Below, piece after piece: positions 17,722 through 32,700 of a stretch of DNA of 64,000 nt (positions are counted from its first letter, which is position 1; every line of letters begins with the position of its first letter). Source of the stretch: Piscicola geometra (taxonomy: Eukaryota > Annelida > Clitellata > Hirudinida > Piscicolidae); contig OX030962.1 of the NCBI GenBank assembly GCA_943735955.1, positions 196,501 through 260,500 on the forward strand, read 5' to 3'. The notes beneath the pieces were generated by a model, which saw only the letters and a list, made by a program, of their open reading frames with translations, was not told where the DNA came from and ran no database searches. A program made the position numbers and the translations under genes.

Positions 17722-20700
17722 ACACACACACACACACAGAAGGGTCATTCAAGGAGAGCACATACGTGATGGCACAAGTCGCCTTGGCCAACCACAACCT
17801 CAGAGGTGCTTGCTCTTTCATCATCATCACCTTTCTTTTCATCATCATCATCATCACCTCCTTTTTCATCATCATCACTTTTCTTTTCATCATCATCATC
17901 ATCACTTCCCTTTTCATCATCGTCATCATCACCTCCTTTTTCATCATCGTCATCATCACTTCCTTTTTCATCATCATCATCATCATCATCACCTTCCTTT
18001 TCATCATCATCATCATCATCACCTCCCTTTTCATCATCATCATCATCATCATCACCTCCCTTTTCATCATCATCATCATCATCATCATCACCTCTCTTTT
18101 CATCATCATCATCATCATCACCTCCCTTTTCATCATCGTCGTCATCACTTCTTTTTTCTGATTATCTTCATCATCATCGTCATCACTTATAATAGCACGA
18201 GTATCAGTTTTTTAGTATTATCATCATCAGCATTAGTTTATTCGCAGTACGAGCGGCATCTTGAACACCTCCATTGCAGACGTCGACTCGTCCATAGAGG
18301 CGTTCGTGAAGCTGCAGCAGTGCGACCCTTGCCGCCTCGAGAACATGGACACCTACTCGAACCTGCTCTACATCAGGGTGCCTGCGTGCGTGCGTGTGTG
18401 CTTGGGTGTTTGGGTGCGTGCTTGGGTGCTTGCTTGCGTGCTTGGGTGTTTGGCTGGTGCTGGTGAAGAAGTGGTGGATGAAGAGCGGGGAGGAGAGTGT
18501 CTTTTACATCGTTTAAAGCAATTTATTGACTGGCGTGTTTCACAATGACGTTGCTTTGGGGTGCGTGAGTGGTGCGGGAGTTTATAATTAGATTATTCTT
18601 CACCTATTCGGGCTACTACCCAGCCACTACACCACACCGACCTTGCCAAACCGACCTTGCCACACCACACCTACCACACCACACCTACCACACCTACCAC
18701 ACCACACCTACCACACCACACTACAACCACACAGGAGATGAAGCCTGAATTGGCTCACCTCGCTCAACGCTGTGGAGACATCGACAAGTACCGAGTCGAG
18801 ACTTGCTGCATAATCGGTGAGCCACTGCTGCTATCACCACCACCACTCACTGCTGCTATTACCACCACCACTCACTGCTGCTATTACCACCACCACTCAC
18901 TGCTGCTATTACCACCACCAGCCACTGCTGCTATTACCACCACCAGCCACTGCTGCTATTACCACCACCAGCCACTCTTACTAATGCCACCACCACTCAC
19001 TGCTGCTATCACCACCACCACTCACTGCTGCTATTACCACCACCATCCACTGCTGCTATTACCACCACCAGCCACTGCTGCTATTACCACCACCAGCCAC
19101 TCTTACTAATGCCACCACCACTCACTGCTGCTATCACCACCACCACTCACTGCTGCTATCACCACCACCACTCACTACTGCTATTACCACCACCACTCAC
19201 TACTGCTATTACCACCATCACCACCAGCCACTTTTACTATTACCACCACCACTCACTGCTACTATTACCACCACCACTCACTGCTGTTATCACCACCCCC
19301 ACAAAAACCTTCACTACTACCAAAACACCACACCATAAAAGCACCATCCCACAACTTTTAACACTGTATCACACCACACAACATCATCACAAAACCACAA
19401 CCACTCCAACCATAACACAACCAATACACCACGACCACACATTCACCACGCCACGACCACACAATCACCACGCCACGACCACACATTCACCACGCCACGA
19501 CCACACATTCACCACGCCACGACCACACATTCACCACGCCACGACCACACATTCACCACGCCACGACCACACTAAAACACGCCCAAATCCTAATTGCTGC
19601 CACGCAACCAAACCACACCACACCTGCCACACAGGCAACTACTACAGTCTGAAGCAGCAGCACGACAAGGCAGTGCACTACTTCCAACGGGCGATCCGTC
19701 TGGAAGCGACCTACCTGACGGCATGGACGCTGATGGGACATGAATACATGGAACTCAAGTCCACCTCGGCTGCCATCCTTTGCTACCGCAGAGCCATCGG
19801 TAGGAGGGGCTGGTTGGTGGTCAGTTGAAAGGGCAGGTGGCGTTATACCGGATATCTAACTTCTAAAACATTTCTATTTCGTCTATTTTTTATTTTATTT
19901 TTGAAAGTATTTTATTTATTTATTCATATTTATATGTTCACCACTCGTCCACCGAGCAACCACCACCGCTCAGACGTGAACAAGCGGGACTACAGGGCGT
20001 GGTATGGCCTGGGACAGACGTACGAGATCCTCAAGATGCCCTTCTACTCTCTCTACTACTACAAACAGGCGCATCTCCTCCGGTCAGCCTCGATCAAACT
20101 TTTCTGGTTTTCAAACCATTTAACCTTCTCTAAGAAGTAACATCATCCAGTGATAAGTTTACTGTAATCAAGCTTGCAGAACCGCCTCTTTTTCTTCGGC
20201 TCGGCTTTGGCTCTCTATAGAAGGGGTGTCATACGAGAAAAACTTGCGCAAACTTTGACTTAACAATTGTTGCAACAAAAGAAAGCACAATTTATGATAA
20301 GCAGTGCCTTCTAATTGGTTAACTGAATTTTTTTCATAGATAACGATGTTATATTAAAACAGTTATAGGAGCGAAATTGTTTTGTTGTTCCGGCTTCACC
20401 AAAGTGTAGCGGCTCTTCGGCTTCACGGCTCTGGTTCTGGCTCGGCTCTACACCACCACACTTCTCTATATAGCCCTGAAGCACCACCACCACACCACTT
20501 CATATATCCCGCCAAAGCACACACGAGCAAACCAAGCCACCACACCACTGGCGCCCAGACCAAACGACTCTCGCATGGTGGTGGCGCTGGGCGAGGCGTA
20601 CGACAAGCTGGGCTGGCTGCAGGAGGCGAAGAGGTGCTACTGGAAGGCCAGGTCGCTCGGAGACGCCGAAGGACTCGCTCTCCTCAAACTCGCCAAGTTG

Positions 20701-23700
20701 GTGGTGATGATGAGGGTGATGATGATGATGATGAGGGTGGTGGTGTTTGTTGGTGGTGATGATGATGATGAGGGTGGTGGTGTTTGTTGGTGGTGATGAT
20801 GATGATGATGATGATGATGAGGGTGGTCGTGTTTGTTGGTGATGATGATGATGAGGGTGATGATGATGATGATGATGATGATGAGGGTGGTCGTGTTTGT
20901 TGGTGGTGCTGATGATGATGATGATGATGATGAGGGTGGTCGTGTTTGTTGGTGGTGATGATGATGATGAGGGTGGTGTTTGTTGGTGATGATGATGATG
21001 AGGCGGGTCGTGTTTGTTGGTGGTGATGATGATGAGGGTGGTCGTGTTTGTTGGTGATGATGATGATGAGGGTGGTGTTTTGGTGTTGGTGGCTTGTAAA
21101 TAAATAAGTAATAAATAAATTTGTGGGTTTTAGGTGGTGTTTATGATGATATGTTGGTGGTGGTGTTGAGGTGCGGTTGTTGGGGTGGTTTTGTTTTGGT
21201 GGTGTGGTTGTTGGTGGTAAGGTTGTTGGTGGTTGGGTTGTTGGTGGTGGTGGTGTTGGTGATGGGGCTTTTGGTGGTGGGGATGTTGGTCGTGTGGTTG
21301 TTGGTGGTGGGGATGTTGGTCGTGTGGTTGTTGGTGGTGGGGATGTTGGTCGTGTGGTTGTTGGTGGTGGGGATGTTGGTCGTGTAGTTGTTGGTGGTGG
21401 GGTTGTTGGTGGTGTGGTTGTTGGTGGTGGGGATGTTGGTGGTGTGGTTGTTGGTGGTGTGGTTGTTGGTGGTGTGGTTGTTGGGGTGGTTTTGTGTTAG
21501 TGGTGTGGTTGACGTGTTTTTGGTGTGATTGGTCATTCATGAGGTTGTTGAGGTGTTGGTGGTGAGCGTGTTGGCTTAGATGGTAAGTCATAGGACTTGC
21601 AACTTAAAGGTCGCAGGTTCGAACCCCCTGATGAGCAACCGTGAGCTATCATATACCTAGTTTCGTGCCTTGGCGCTTTATAAAGACGCATTATTTGTTA
21701 TATATTTATTGTTATTAATATTTATTCGAGTGAGGTTTATGGGCAGTTAATGATCGCTTGTGTCAACAATTTATGAAAGTCCCTCCTGGTGATGAGTGGG
21801 ATGTTGAGTATTCAAGTGTGCTGATCAGGCTGTGGCAGTGCTTTTGATCATAATCAAGATGATGATGCTGATGATGATAATGATACAGTCTCTTTGAGAA
21901 GCTGGACGACAACAGACAGGCTGCAGGGGCGTACACTGCATACATCAACGAGACCATCCAGGTCTCCATCACCCTCTCCTTCCAACAAAACACACAACAC
22001 CACATAAAACAAAAAACCGCACACACATAACACACACACACACAGATCCGCAGGGAAGGACAGGCGCACGCCTTCTGCTTCCTAGCAAACTACCACTTGA
22101 CGCAGCAGAACTTCGAGGACGCCTACATCGCTGCCCAACGATGCTCCGACTACCCTGAGGTTCTTGCTCTTGTTGTTGAGTTTTTGTTGCTCCTAATGTT
22201 GTTAATGTTGTTTGTTGCTCCTAATGTTACTGTTGCTGCTAATGTTGCTTAATGAATAAAAGATCTTTTTACTTTTTAGTTAATTTTTTTAAAATTAAAA
22301 CAAAAAAATATTTTAATCATCTATAAATCATTGAATAAATAGGTAAATTAAAATAATATTTTAAATATAAATTTTAAATACCGTTTTAAAATGTTTATAG
22401 AGCACTTTTTTATCTCTAGAATTTGCTTTCGAGTGCTAGTGCGCCTTATACATGGAGCTTTTCGTTAGAGCTAGCTTGAGACCTCCAGGGCACAGTATTT
22501 GTTGACTAGCTTTTTGAATAAGTAATTGAAAGAGTACTTGACTGAGTAATTGACTGAGTACTTGAATAAGTAATTGACTGAGTACTTGAATAAGTAATTG
22601 ACTGAGTACTTGAATAAGTAATTGACTGAGTAATTGAATAAGTAATTGACTGAGTACTTGAATAAGTAATTGACTGAGTACTTGAATAAGTAATTGACTG
22701 AGTACTTGAATAAGTAATTGACTGAGTACTTGAATAAGTAATTGACTGAGTACTTGAATAAGTAATTGACTGAGTAATTGAATAAGTAATTGACTGAGTA
22801 CTTGAATAAGTAATTGACTGAGTACTTGAATAAGTAATTGACTGAGTACTTGAATAAGTAATTGACTGAGTACTTGAATAAGTAATTGACTGAGTAATTG
22901 AATAAGTAATTGACTGAGTACTTGACTAAGTAATTGACTGAGTAATTGAATAAGTAATTGACTGAGTAATTGAATAAGTAATTGACTGAGTACTTGACTA
23001 AGTAATTGACTGAGTACTTGAATAAGTAATTGACTGAGTACTTGAATAAGTAATTGACTGAGTACTTGACTAAGTAATTGACTGAGTACTTGAATAAGTA
23101 ATTGACTGAGTACTTGAATAAGTAATTGACTGAGTACTTGAATAAGTAATTGACTGAGTACTTGAATAAGTAATTGACTGAGTACTTGAATAAGTAATTG
23201 ACTGAGTACTTGAATAAGTAATTGACTGAGTACTTGACTAAGTAATTGACTGAGTACTTGAATAAGTAATTGACTGAGTACTTGAATAAGTAATTGACTG
23301 AGTACTTGAATAAGTAATTGACTGAGTACTTGAATAAGTAATTGACTGAGTACTTGACTAAGTAATTGACTGAGTACTTGACTAAGTAATTGACTGAGTA
23401 CTTGAATAAGTAATTGACTGAGTACTTGAATAAGTAATTGACTGAGTACTTGAATAAGTAATTGACTGAGTACTTGACTAAGTAATTGACTGAGTACTTG
23501 AATAAGTAATTGACTGAGTACTTGAATAAGTAATTGACTGAGTACTTGAATAAGTAATTGACTGAGTAATTGAATAAGTAATTGACTGAGTAATTGAATA
23601 AGTAATTGACTGAGTAATTGAATAAGTAATTGACTGAGTACTTGAATAAGTAATTGACTGAGTACTTGAATAAGTACTTGACTGAGTACTTGAATAAGTA

Positions 23701-26700
23701 ATTGACTGAGTACTTGAATAAGTAATTGACTGAGTACTTGACTAAGTAATTGACTGAGTACTTGAATAAGTAATTGACTGAGTACTTGAATAAGTAATTG
23801 ACTGAGTAATTGAATAAGTAATTGACTGAGTAATTGAATAAGTAATTGACTGAGTACTTGAATAAGTAATTGACTGAGTACTTGAATAAGTAATTGACTG
23901 AGTAATTGAATAAGTAATTGACTGAGTAATTGAATAAGTAATTGACTGAGTAATTGAATAAGTAATTGACTGAGTACTTGAATAAGTAATTGACTGAGTA
24001 CTTGACTAAGTAATTGATTGAGTAATTGAATAAGTAATTGACTGAGTAATTGAATAAGTAATTGACTGAGTACTTGAATAAGTAATTGACTGAGTAATTG
24101 AATAAGTAATTGACTGAGTAATTGAATAAGTAATTGACTGAGTACTTGACTAAGTAATTGACTGAGTACTTGAATAAGTAATTGACTGAGTAATTGAATA
24201 AGTAATTGACTGAGTAATTGAATAAGTAATTGACTGAGTACTTGAATAAGTAATTGACTGAGTAATTGAATAAGTAATTGACTGAGTACTTGAATAAGTA
24301 ATTGACTGAGTAATTGAATAAGTAATTGACTGAGTACTTGAATAAGTAATTGACTGAGTAATTGAATAAGTAATTGACTGAGTACTTGAATAAGTAATTG
24401 ACTGAGTACTTGAATAAGTAATTGACTGAGTACTTGAATAAGTAATTGACTGAGTACTTGAATAAGTAATTGACTGAGTACTTGACTAAGTAATTGACTG
24501 AGTACTTGACTAAGTAATTGACTGAGTACTTGAATAAGTAATTGACTGATTACTTGAATAAGTAATTGACTGAGTACTTGAATAAGTAATTGACTGAGTA
24601 CTTGAATAAGTAATTGACTGAGTACTTGAATAAGTAATTGACTGAGTACTTGAATAAGTAATTGACTGAGTACTTGAATAAGTAATTGACTGAGTACTTG
24701 AATAAGTAATTGACTGAGTACTTGAATAAGTAATTGACTGAGTACTTGAATAAGTACTTGACTGAGTACTTGAATAAGTAATTGACTGAGTACTTGAATA
24801 AGTACTTGACTGAGTAATTGAATAAGTACTTGACTGAGTACTTGAATAAGTACTTGACTGAGTACTTGACTAAGTAATTGACTGAGTACTTGAATAAGTA
24901 ATTGACTGAGTACTTGAATAAGTAATTGACTGAGTACTTGAATAAGTAATTGACTGAGTACTTGACTAAGTAATTGATTGAGTAATTGAATAAGTAATTG
25001 ACTGAGTAATTGAATAAGTAATTGACTGAGTACTTGAATAAGTAATTGACTGAGTACTTGAATAAGTACTTGACTGAGTACTTGAATAAGTAATTGACTG
25101 AGTACTTGAATAAGTAATTGACTGAGTACTTGAATAAGTAATTGACTGAGTACTTGAATAAGTAATTGACTGAGTACTTGAATAAGTAATTGACTGAGTA
25201 ATTGAATAAGTAATTGACTGAGTACTTGAATAAGTAATTGACTGAGTACTTGAATAAGTAATTGACTGAGTACTTGAATAAGTAATTGACTGAGTACTTG
25301 ACTAAGTAATTGACTGAGTAATTGAATAAGTAATTGACTGAGTAATTGAATAAGTAATTGACTGAGTACTTGAATAAGTAATTGACTGAGTACTTGAATA
25401 AGTAATTGACTGAGTACTTGAATAAGTAATTGACTGAGTACTTGAATAAGTAATTGACTGAGTACTTGAATAAGTAATTGACTGAGTACTTGAATAAGTA
25501 ATTGACTGAGTACTTGAATAAGTAATTGACTGAGTACTTGAATAAGTAATTGACTGAGTACTTGAATAAGTAATTGACTGAGTACTTGAATAAGTAATTG
25601 ACTGAGTAATTGAATAAGTAATTGACTGAGTAATTGAATAAGTACTTGACTGAGTACTTGAATAAGTACTTGACTGAGTACTTGACTAAGTAATTGACTG
25701 AGTACTTGAATAAGTAATTGACTGAGTACTTGAATAAGTAATTGACTGAGTACTTGAATAAGTAATTGACTGAGTACTTGAATAAGTAATTGACTGAGTA
25801 CTTGACTAAGTAATTGATTGAGTAATTGAATAAGTAATTGACTGAGTAATTGAATAAGTAATTGACTGAGTAATTGAATAAGTAATTGACTGAGTACTTG
25901 AATAAGTAATTGACTGAGTACTTGAATAAGTAATTGACTGAGTACTTGAATAAGTAATTGACTGAGTACTTGAATAAGTAATTGACTGAGTACTTGAATA
26001 AGTAATTGACTGAGTAATTGAATAAGTAATTGACTGAGTACTTGAATAAGTAATTGACTGAGTAATTGAATAAGTAATTGACTGAGTACTTGAATAAGTA
26101 ATTGACTGAGTACTTGAATAAGTAATTGACTGAGTACTTGACTAAGTAATTGACTGAGTACTTGAATAAGTAATTGACTGAGTAATTGAATAAGTAATTG
26201 ACTGAGTACTTGAATAAGTAATTGACTGAGTAATTGAATAAGTAATTGACTGAGTAATTGAATAAGTAATTGACTGAGTAATTGAATAAGTAATTGACTG
26301 AGTACTTGAATAAGTAATTGACTGAGTACTTGAATAAGTAATTGACTGAGTACTTGAATAAGTAATTGACTGAGTACTTGAATAAGTAATTGACTGAGTA
26401 CTTGAATAAGTAATTGACTGAGTAATTGAATAAGTAATTGACTGAGTACTTGAATAAGTAATTGACTGAGTAATTGAATAAGTAATTGACTGAGTACTTG
26501 AATAAGTAATTGACTGAGTACTTGAATAAGTAATTGACTGAGTAATTGAATAAGTAATTGACTGAGTACTTGAATAAGTAATTGACTGAGTAATTGAATA
26601 AGTAATTGACTGAGTACTTGAATAAGTAATTGACTGAGTAATTGAATAAGTAATTGACTGAGTACTTGAATAAGTAATTGACTGAGTAATTGAATAAGTA

Positions 26701-29700
26701 ATTGACTGAGTACTTGAATAAGTAATTGACTGAGTAATTGAATAAGTAATTGACTGAGTACTTGAATAAGTACTTGACTGAGTAATTGAATAAGTAATTG
26801 ACTGAGTACTTGAATAAGTAATTGACTGAGTACTTGAATAAGTAATTGACTGAGTACTTGAATAAGTAATTGACTGAGTAATTGAATAAGTAATTGACTG
26901 AGTACTTGAATAAGTAATTGACTGAGTACTTGAATAAGTAATTGACTGAGTAATTGAATAAGTAATTGACTGAGTACTTGAATAAGTAATTGACTGAGTA
27001 CTTGAATAAGTAATTGACTGAGTACTTGAATAAGTAATTGACTGAGTACTTGAATAAGTAATTGACTGAGTACTTGACTAAGTAATTGATTGAGTAATTG
27101 AATAAGTAATTGACTGAGTAATTGAATAAGTAATTGACTGAGTAATTGAATAAGTACTTGACTGAGTACTTGAATAAGTACTTGACTGAGTAATTGAATA
27201 AGTAATTGACTGAGTACTTGAATAAGTAATTGACTGAGTACTTGAATAAGTAATTGACTGAGTACTTGAATAAGTAATTGACTGAGTACTTGAATAAGTA
27301 ATTGACTGAGTACTTGAATAAGTAATTGACTGAGTACTTGAATAAGTAATTGACTGAGTACTTGAATAAGTAATTGACTGAGTACTTGAATAAGTAATTG
27401 ACTGAGTAATTGACTAAGTAATTGACTGAGTAATTGAATAAGTAATTGACTGAGTACTTGAATAAGTAATTGACTGAGTACTTGAATAAGTAATTGACTG
27501 AGTACTTGAATAAGTAATTGACTGAGTACTTGAATAAGTACTTGACTGAGTAATTGAATAAGTAATTGACTGAGTACTTGAATAAGTAATTGACTGAGTA
27601 CTTGAATAAGTAATTGACTGAGTACTTGAATAAGTAATTGACTGAGTAATTGAATAAGTACTTGACTGAGTACTTGAATAAGTAATTGACTGAGTACTTG
27701 AATAAGTAATTGACTGAGTAATTGAATAAGTAATTGACTGAGTAATTGAATAAGTAATTGACTGAGTACTTGAATAAGTAATTGACTGAGTACTTGAATA
27801 AGTAATTGACTGAGTAATTGAATAAGTACTTGACTGAGTACTTGAATAAGTAATTGACTGAGTACTTGACTAAGTAATTGACTGAGTACTTGAATAAGTA
27901 ATTGACTGAGTACTTGAATAAGTAATTGACTGAGTAATTGAATAAGTAATTGACTGAGTACTTGAATAAGTAATTGATTGAGTACTTGAATAAGTAATTG
28001 ACTGAGTAATTGAATAAGTAATTGACTGAGTACTTGAATAAGTAATTGACTGAGTACTTGAATAAGTAATTGACTGAGTAATTGAATAAGTAATTGACTG
28101 AGTAATTGAATAAGTAATTGACTGAGTACTTGAATAAGTACTTGACTGAGTACTTGAATAAGTAATTGACTGAGTACTTGAATAAGTAATTGACTGAGTA
28201 CTTGAATAAGTAATTGACTGAGTACTTGAATAAGTAATTGACTGAGTAATTGAATAAGTAATTGACTGAGTAATTGAATAAGTAATTGACTGAGTAATTG
28301 AATAAGTAATTGACTGAGTAATTGAATAAGTAATTGACTGAGTACTTGAATAAGTAATTGACTGAGTACTTGAATAAGTAATTGACTGAGTAATTGAATA
28401 AGTAATTGACTGAGTACTTGAATAAGTAATTGACTGAGTACTTGAATAAGTAATTGACTGAGTACTTGAATAAGTAATTGACTGAGTAATTGAATAAGTA
28501 ATTGACTGAGTAATTGAATAAGTAATTGACTGAGTACTTGAATAAGTACTTGACTGAGTACTTGAATAAGTAATTGACTGAGTACTTGAATAAGTAATTG
28601 ACTGAGTACTTGAATAAGTAATTGACTGAGTACTTGAATAAGTAATTGACTGAGTAATTGAATAAGTAATTGACTGAGTACTTGAATAAGTACTTGACTG
28701 AGTAATTGAATAAGTAATTGACTGAGTACTTGAATAAGTAATTGACTGAGTAATTGAATAAGTAATTGACTGAGTACTTGAATAAGTAATTGACTGAGTA
28801 CTTGAATAAGTAATTGACTGAGTACTTGAATAAGTAATTGACTGAGTACTTGAATAAGTAATTGACTGAGTACTTGAATAAGTAATTGACTGAGTACTTG
28901 AATAAGTAATTGACTGAGTACTTGAATAAGTACTTGACTGAGTACTTGAATAAGTAATTGACTGAGTACTTGAATAAGTAATTGACTGAGTAATTGAATA
29001 AGTAATTGACTGAGTACTTGAATAAGTAATTGACTGAGTAATTGACTAAGTAATTGACTGAGTACTTGACTAAGTAATTGACTGAGTAATTGAATAAGTA
29101 ATTGACTGAGTACTTGAATAAGTAATTGACTGAGTAATTGAATAAGTAATTGACTGAGTACTTGAATAAGTAATTGACTGAGTACTTGAATAAGTAATTG
29201 ACTGAGTACTTGAATAAGTAATTGACTGAGTACTTGAATAAGTAATTGACTGAGTAATTGAATAAGTAATTGACTGAGTACTTGAATAAGTAATTGACTG
29301 AGTACTTGACTAAGTAATTGACTGAGTACTTGAATAAGTAATTGACTGAGTAATTGAATAAGTAATTGACTGAGTACTTGAATAAGTAATTGACTGAGTA
29401 CTTGAATAAGTAATTGACTGAGTACTTGAATAAGTAATTGACTGAGTACTTGAATAAGTAATTGACTGAGTACTTGAATAAGTAATTGACTGAGTACTTG
29501 AATAAGTAATTGACTGAGTACTTGAATAAGTAATTGACTGAGTACTTGAATAAGTAATTGACTGAGTACTTGAATAAGTAATTGACTGAGTACTTGAATA
29601 AGTAATTGACTGAGTACTTGAATAAGTAATTGACTGAGTAATTGAATAAGTAATTGACTGAGTACTTGAATAAGTAATTGACTGAGTACTTGAATAAGTA

Positions 29701-32700
29701 ATTGACTGAGTAATTGAATAAGTAATTGACTGAGTACTTGAATAAGTAATTGACTGAGTACTTGAATAAGTAATTGACTGAGTACTTGACTAAGTAATTG
29801 ACTGAGTACTTGACTAAGTAATTGACTGAGTACTTGAATAAGTAATTGACTGAGTACTTGAATAAGTAATTGACTGAGTACTTGAATAAGTAATTGACTG
29901 AGTACTTGAATAAGTAATTGACTGAGTACTTGAATAAGTAATTGACTGAGTACTTGAATAAGTAATTGACTGAGTACTTGAATAAGTAATTGACTGAGTA
30001 CTTGAATAAGTAATTGACTGAGTACTTGAATAAGTAATTGACTGAGTAATTGAATAAGTAATTGACTGAGTACTTGAATAAGTAATTGACTGAGTACTTG
30101 AATAAGTAATTGACTGAGTACTTGAATAAGTAATTGACTGAGTACTTGACTAAGTAATTGACTGAGTACTTGAATAAGTAATTGACTGAGTACTTGAATA
30201 AGTAATTGACTGAGTACTTGAATAAGTAATTGACTGAGTACTTGAATAAGTAATTGACTGAGTACTTGAATAAGTAATTGACTGAGTACTTGAATAAGTA
30301 ATTGACTGAGTACTTGAATAAGTAATTGACTGAGTACTTGAATAAGTAATTGACTGAGTACTTGAATAAGTACTTGACTGAGTACTTGAATAAGTAATTG
30401 ACTGAGTACTTGAATAAGTAATTGACTGAGTAATTGAATAAGTAATTGACTGAGTACTTGAATAAGTAATTGACTGAGTACTTGAATAAGTAATTGACTG
30501 AGTACTTGAATAAGTAATTGACTGAGTACTTGAATAAGTAATTGACTGAGTACTTGAATAAGTAATTGACTGAGTAATTGAATAAGTAATTGACTGAGTA
30601 CTTGAATAAGTAATTGACTGAGTACTTGAATAAGTAATTGACTGAGTACTTGAATAAGTAATTGACTGAGTACTTGAATAAGTAATTGACTGAGTACTTG
30701 AATAAGTAATTGACTGAGTAATTGAATAAGTAATTGACTGAGTACTTGAATAAGTAATTGACTGAGTAATTGAATAAGTAATTGACTGAGTACTTGAATA
30801 AGTAATTGACTGAGTACTTGAATAAGTAATTGACTGAGTACTTGAATAAGTAATTGACTGAGTACTTGAATAAGTAATTGACTGAGTAATTGAATAAGTA
30901 ATTGACTGAGTACTTGAATAAGTAATTGACTGAGTACTTGAATAAGTAATTGACTGAGTACTTGAATAAGTAATTGACTGAGTACTTGAATAAGTAATTG
31001 ACTGAGTACTTGAATAAGTACTTGACTGAGTACTTGAATAAGTAATTGACTGAGTAATTGAATAAGTACTTGACTGAGTACTTGAATAAGTACTTGACTG
31101 AGTAATTGAATAAGTAATTGACTGAGTACTTGACTAAGTAATTGACTGAGTACTTGAATAAGTAATTGACTGAGTACTTGAATAAGTAATTGACTGAGTA
31201 CTTGAATAAGTAATTGACTGAGTACTTGACTAAGTAATTGATTGAGTACTTGACTAAGTAATTGACTGAGTAATTGAATAAGTAATTGACTGAGTACTTG
31301 AATAAGTAATTGACTGAGTACTTGAATAAGTAATTGACTGAGTAATTGAATAAGTAATTGACTGAGTACTTGAATAAGTAATTGACTGAGTAATTGAATA
31401 AGTAATTGACTGAGTAATTGAATAAGTAATTGACTGAGTACTTGAATAAGTAATTGACTGAGTAATTGACTAAGTAATTGACTGAGTACTTGAATAAGTA
31501 CTTGACTGAGTACTTGACTAAGTAATTGATTGAGTACTTGACTAAGTAATTGACTGAGTAATTGAATAAGTAATTGACTGAGTACTTGAATAAGTAATTG
31601 ACTGAGTACTTGAATAAGTAATTGACTGAGTAATTGAATAAGTAATTGACTGAGTACTTGAATAAGTAATTGACTGAGTAATTGAATAAGTAATTGACTG
31701 AGTAATTGAATAAGTAATTGACTGAGTAATTGAATAAGTAATTGACTGAGTACTTGAATAAGTAATTGACTGAGTACTTGAATAAGTAATTGACTGAGTA
31801 CTTGAATAAGTAATTGACTGAGTACTTGAATAAGTAATTGACTGAGTACTTGAATAAGTAATTGACTGAGTACTTGAATAAGTAATTGACTGAGTAATTG
31901 AATAAGTAATTGACTGAGTAATTGAATAAGTAATTGACTGAGTAATTGACTAAGTAATTGACTGAGTACTTGAATAAGTAATTGACTGAGTACTTGAATA
32001 AGTAATTGACTGAGTACTTGACTAAGTACTTGACTGAGTACTTGAATAAGTAATTGACTGAGTAATTGAATAAGTAATTGACTGAGTAATTGAATAAGTA
32101 ATTGACTGAGTACTTGAATAAGTAATTGACTGAGTACTTGAATAAGTAATTGACTGAGTACTTGAATAAGTAATTGACTGAGTACTTGAATAAGTAATTG
32201 ACTGAGTACTTGAATAAGTAATTGACTGAGTACTTGAATAAGTAATTGACTGAGTACTTGACTAAGTAATTGATTGAGTAATTGAATAAGTAATTGACTG
32301 AGTAATTGAATAAGTAATTGACTGAGTAATTGAATAAGTACTTGACTGAGTACTTGAATAAGTAATTGACTGAGTACTTGACTAAGTAATTGACTGAGTA
32401 CTTGAATAAGTAATTGACTGAGTACTTGAATAAGTAATTGACTGAGTACTTGAATAAGTAATTGACTGAGTACTTGACTAAGTAATTGACTGAGTACTTG
32501 ACTAAGTAATTGATTGAGTAATTGAATAAGTAATTGACTGAGTAATTGAATAAGTAATTGACTGAGTACTTGAATAAGTAATTGACTGAGTACTTGAATA
32601 AGTAATTGACTGAGTAATTGAATAAGTAATTGACTGAGTAATTGAATAAGTAATTGACTGAGTACTTGAATAAGTAATTGACTGAGTACTTGAATAAGTA

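Noticed and set aside
21563..21640. A tRNA gene
   Set aside because: A and B boxes are good, but the head is fused to a body and tail shared with a second copy at 7966-8168. It is a SINE.
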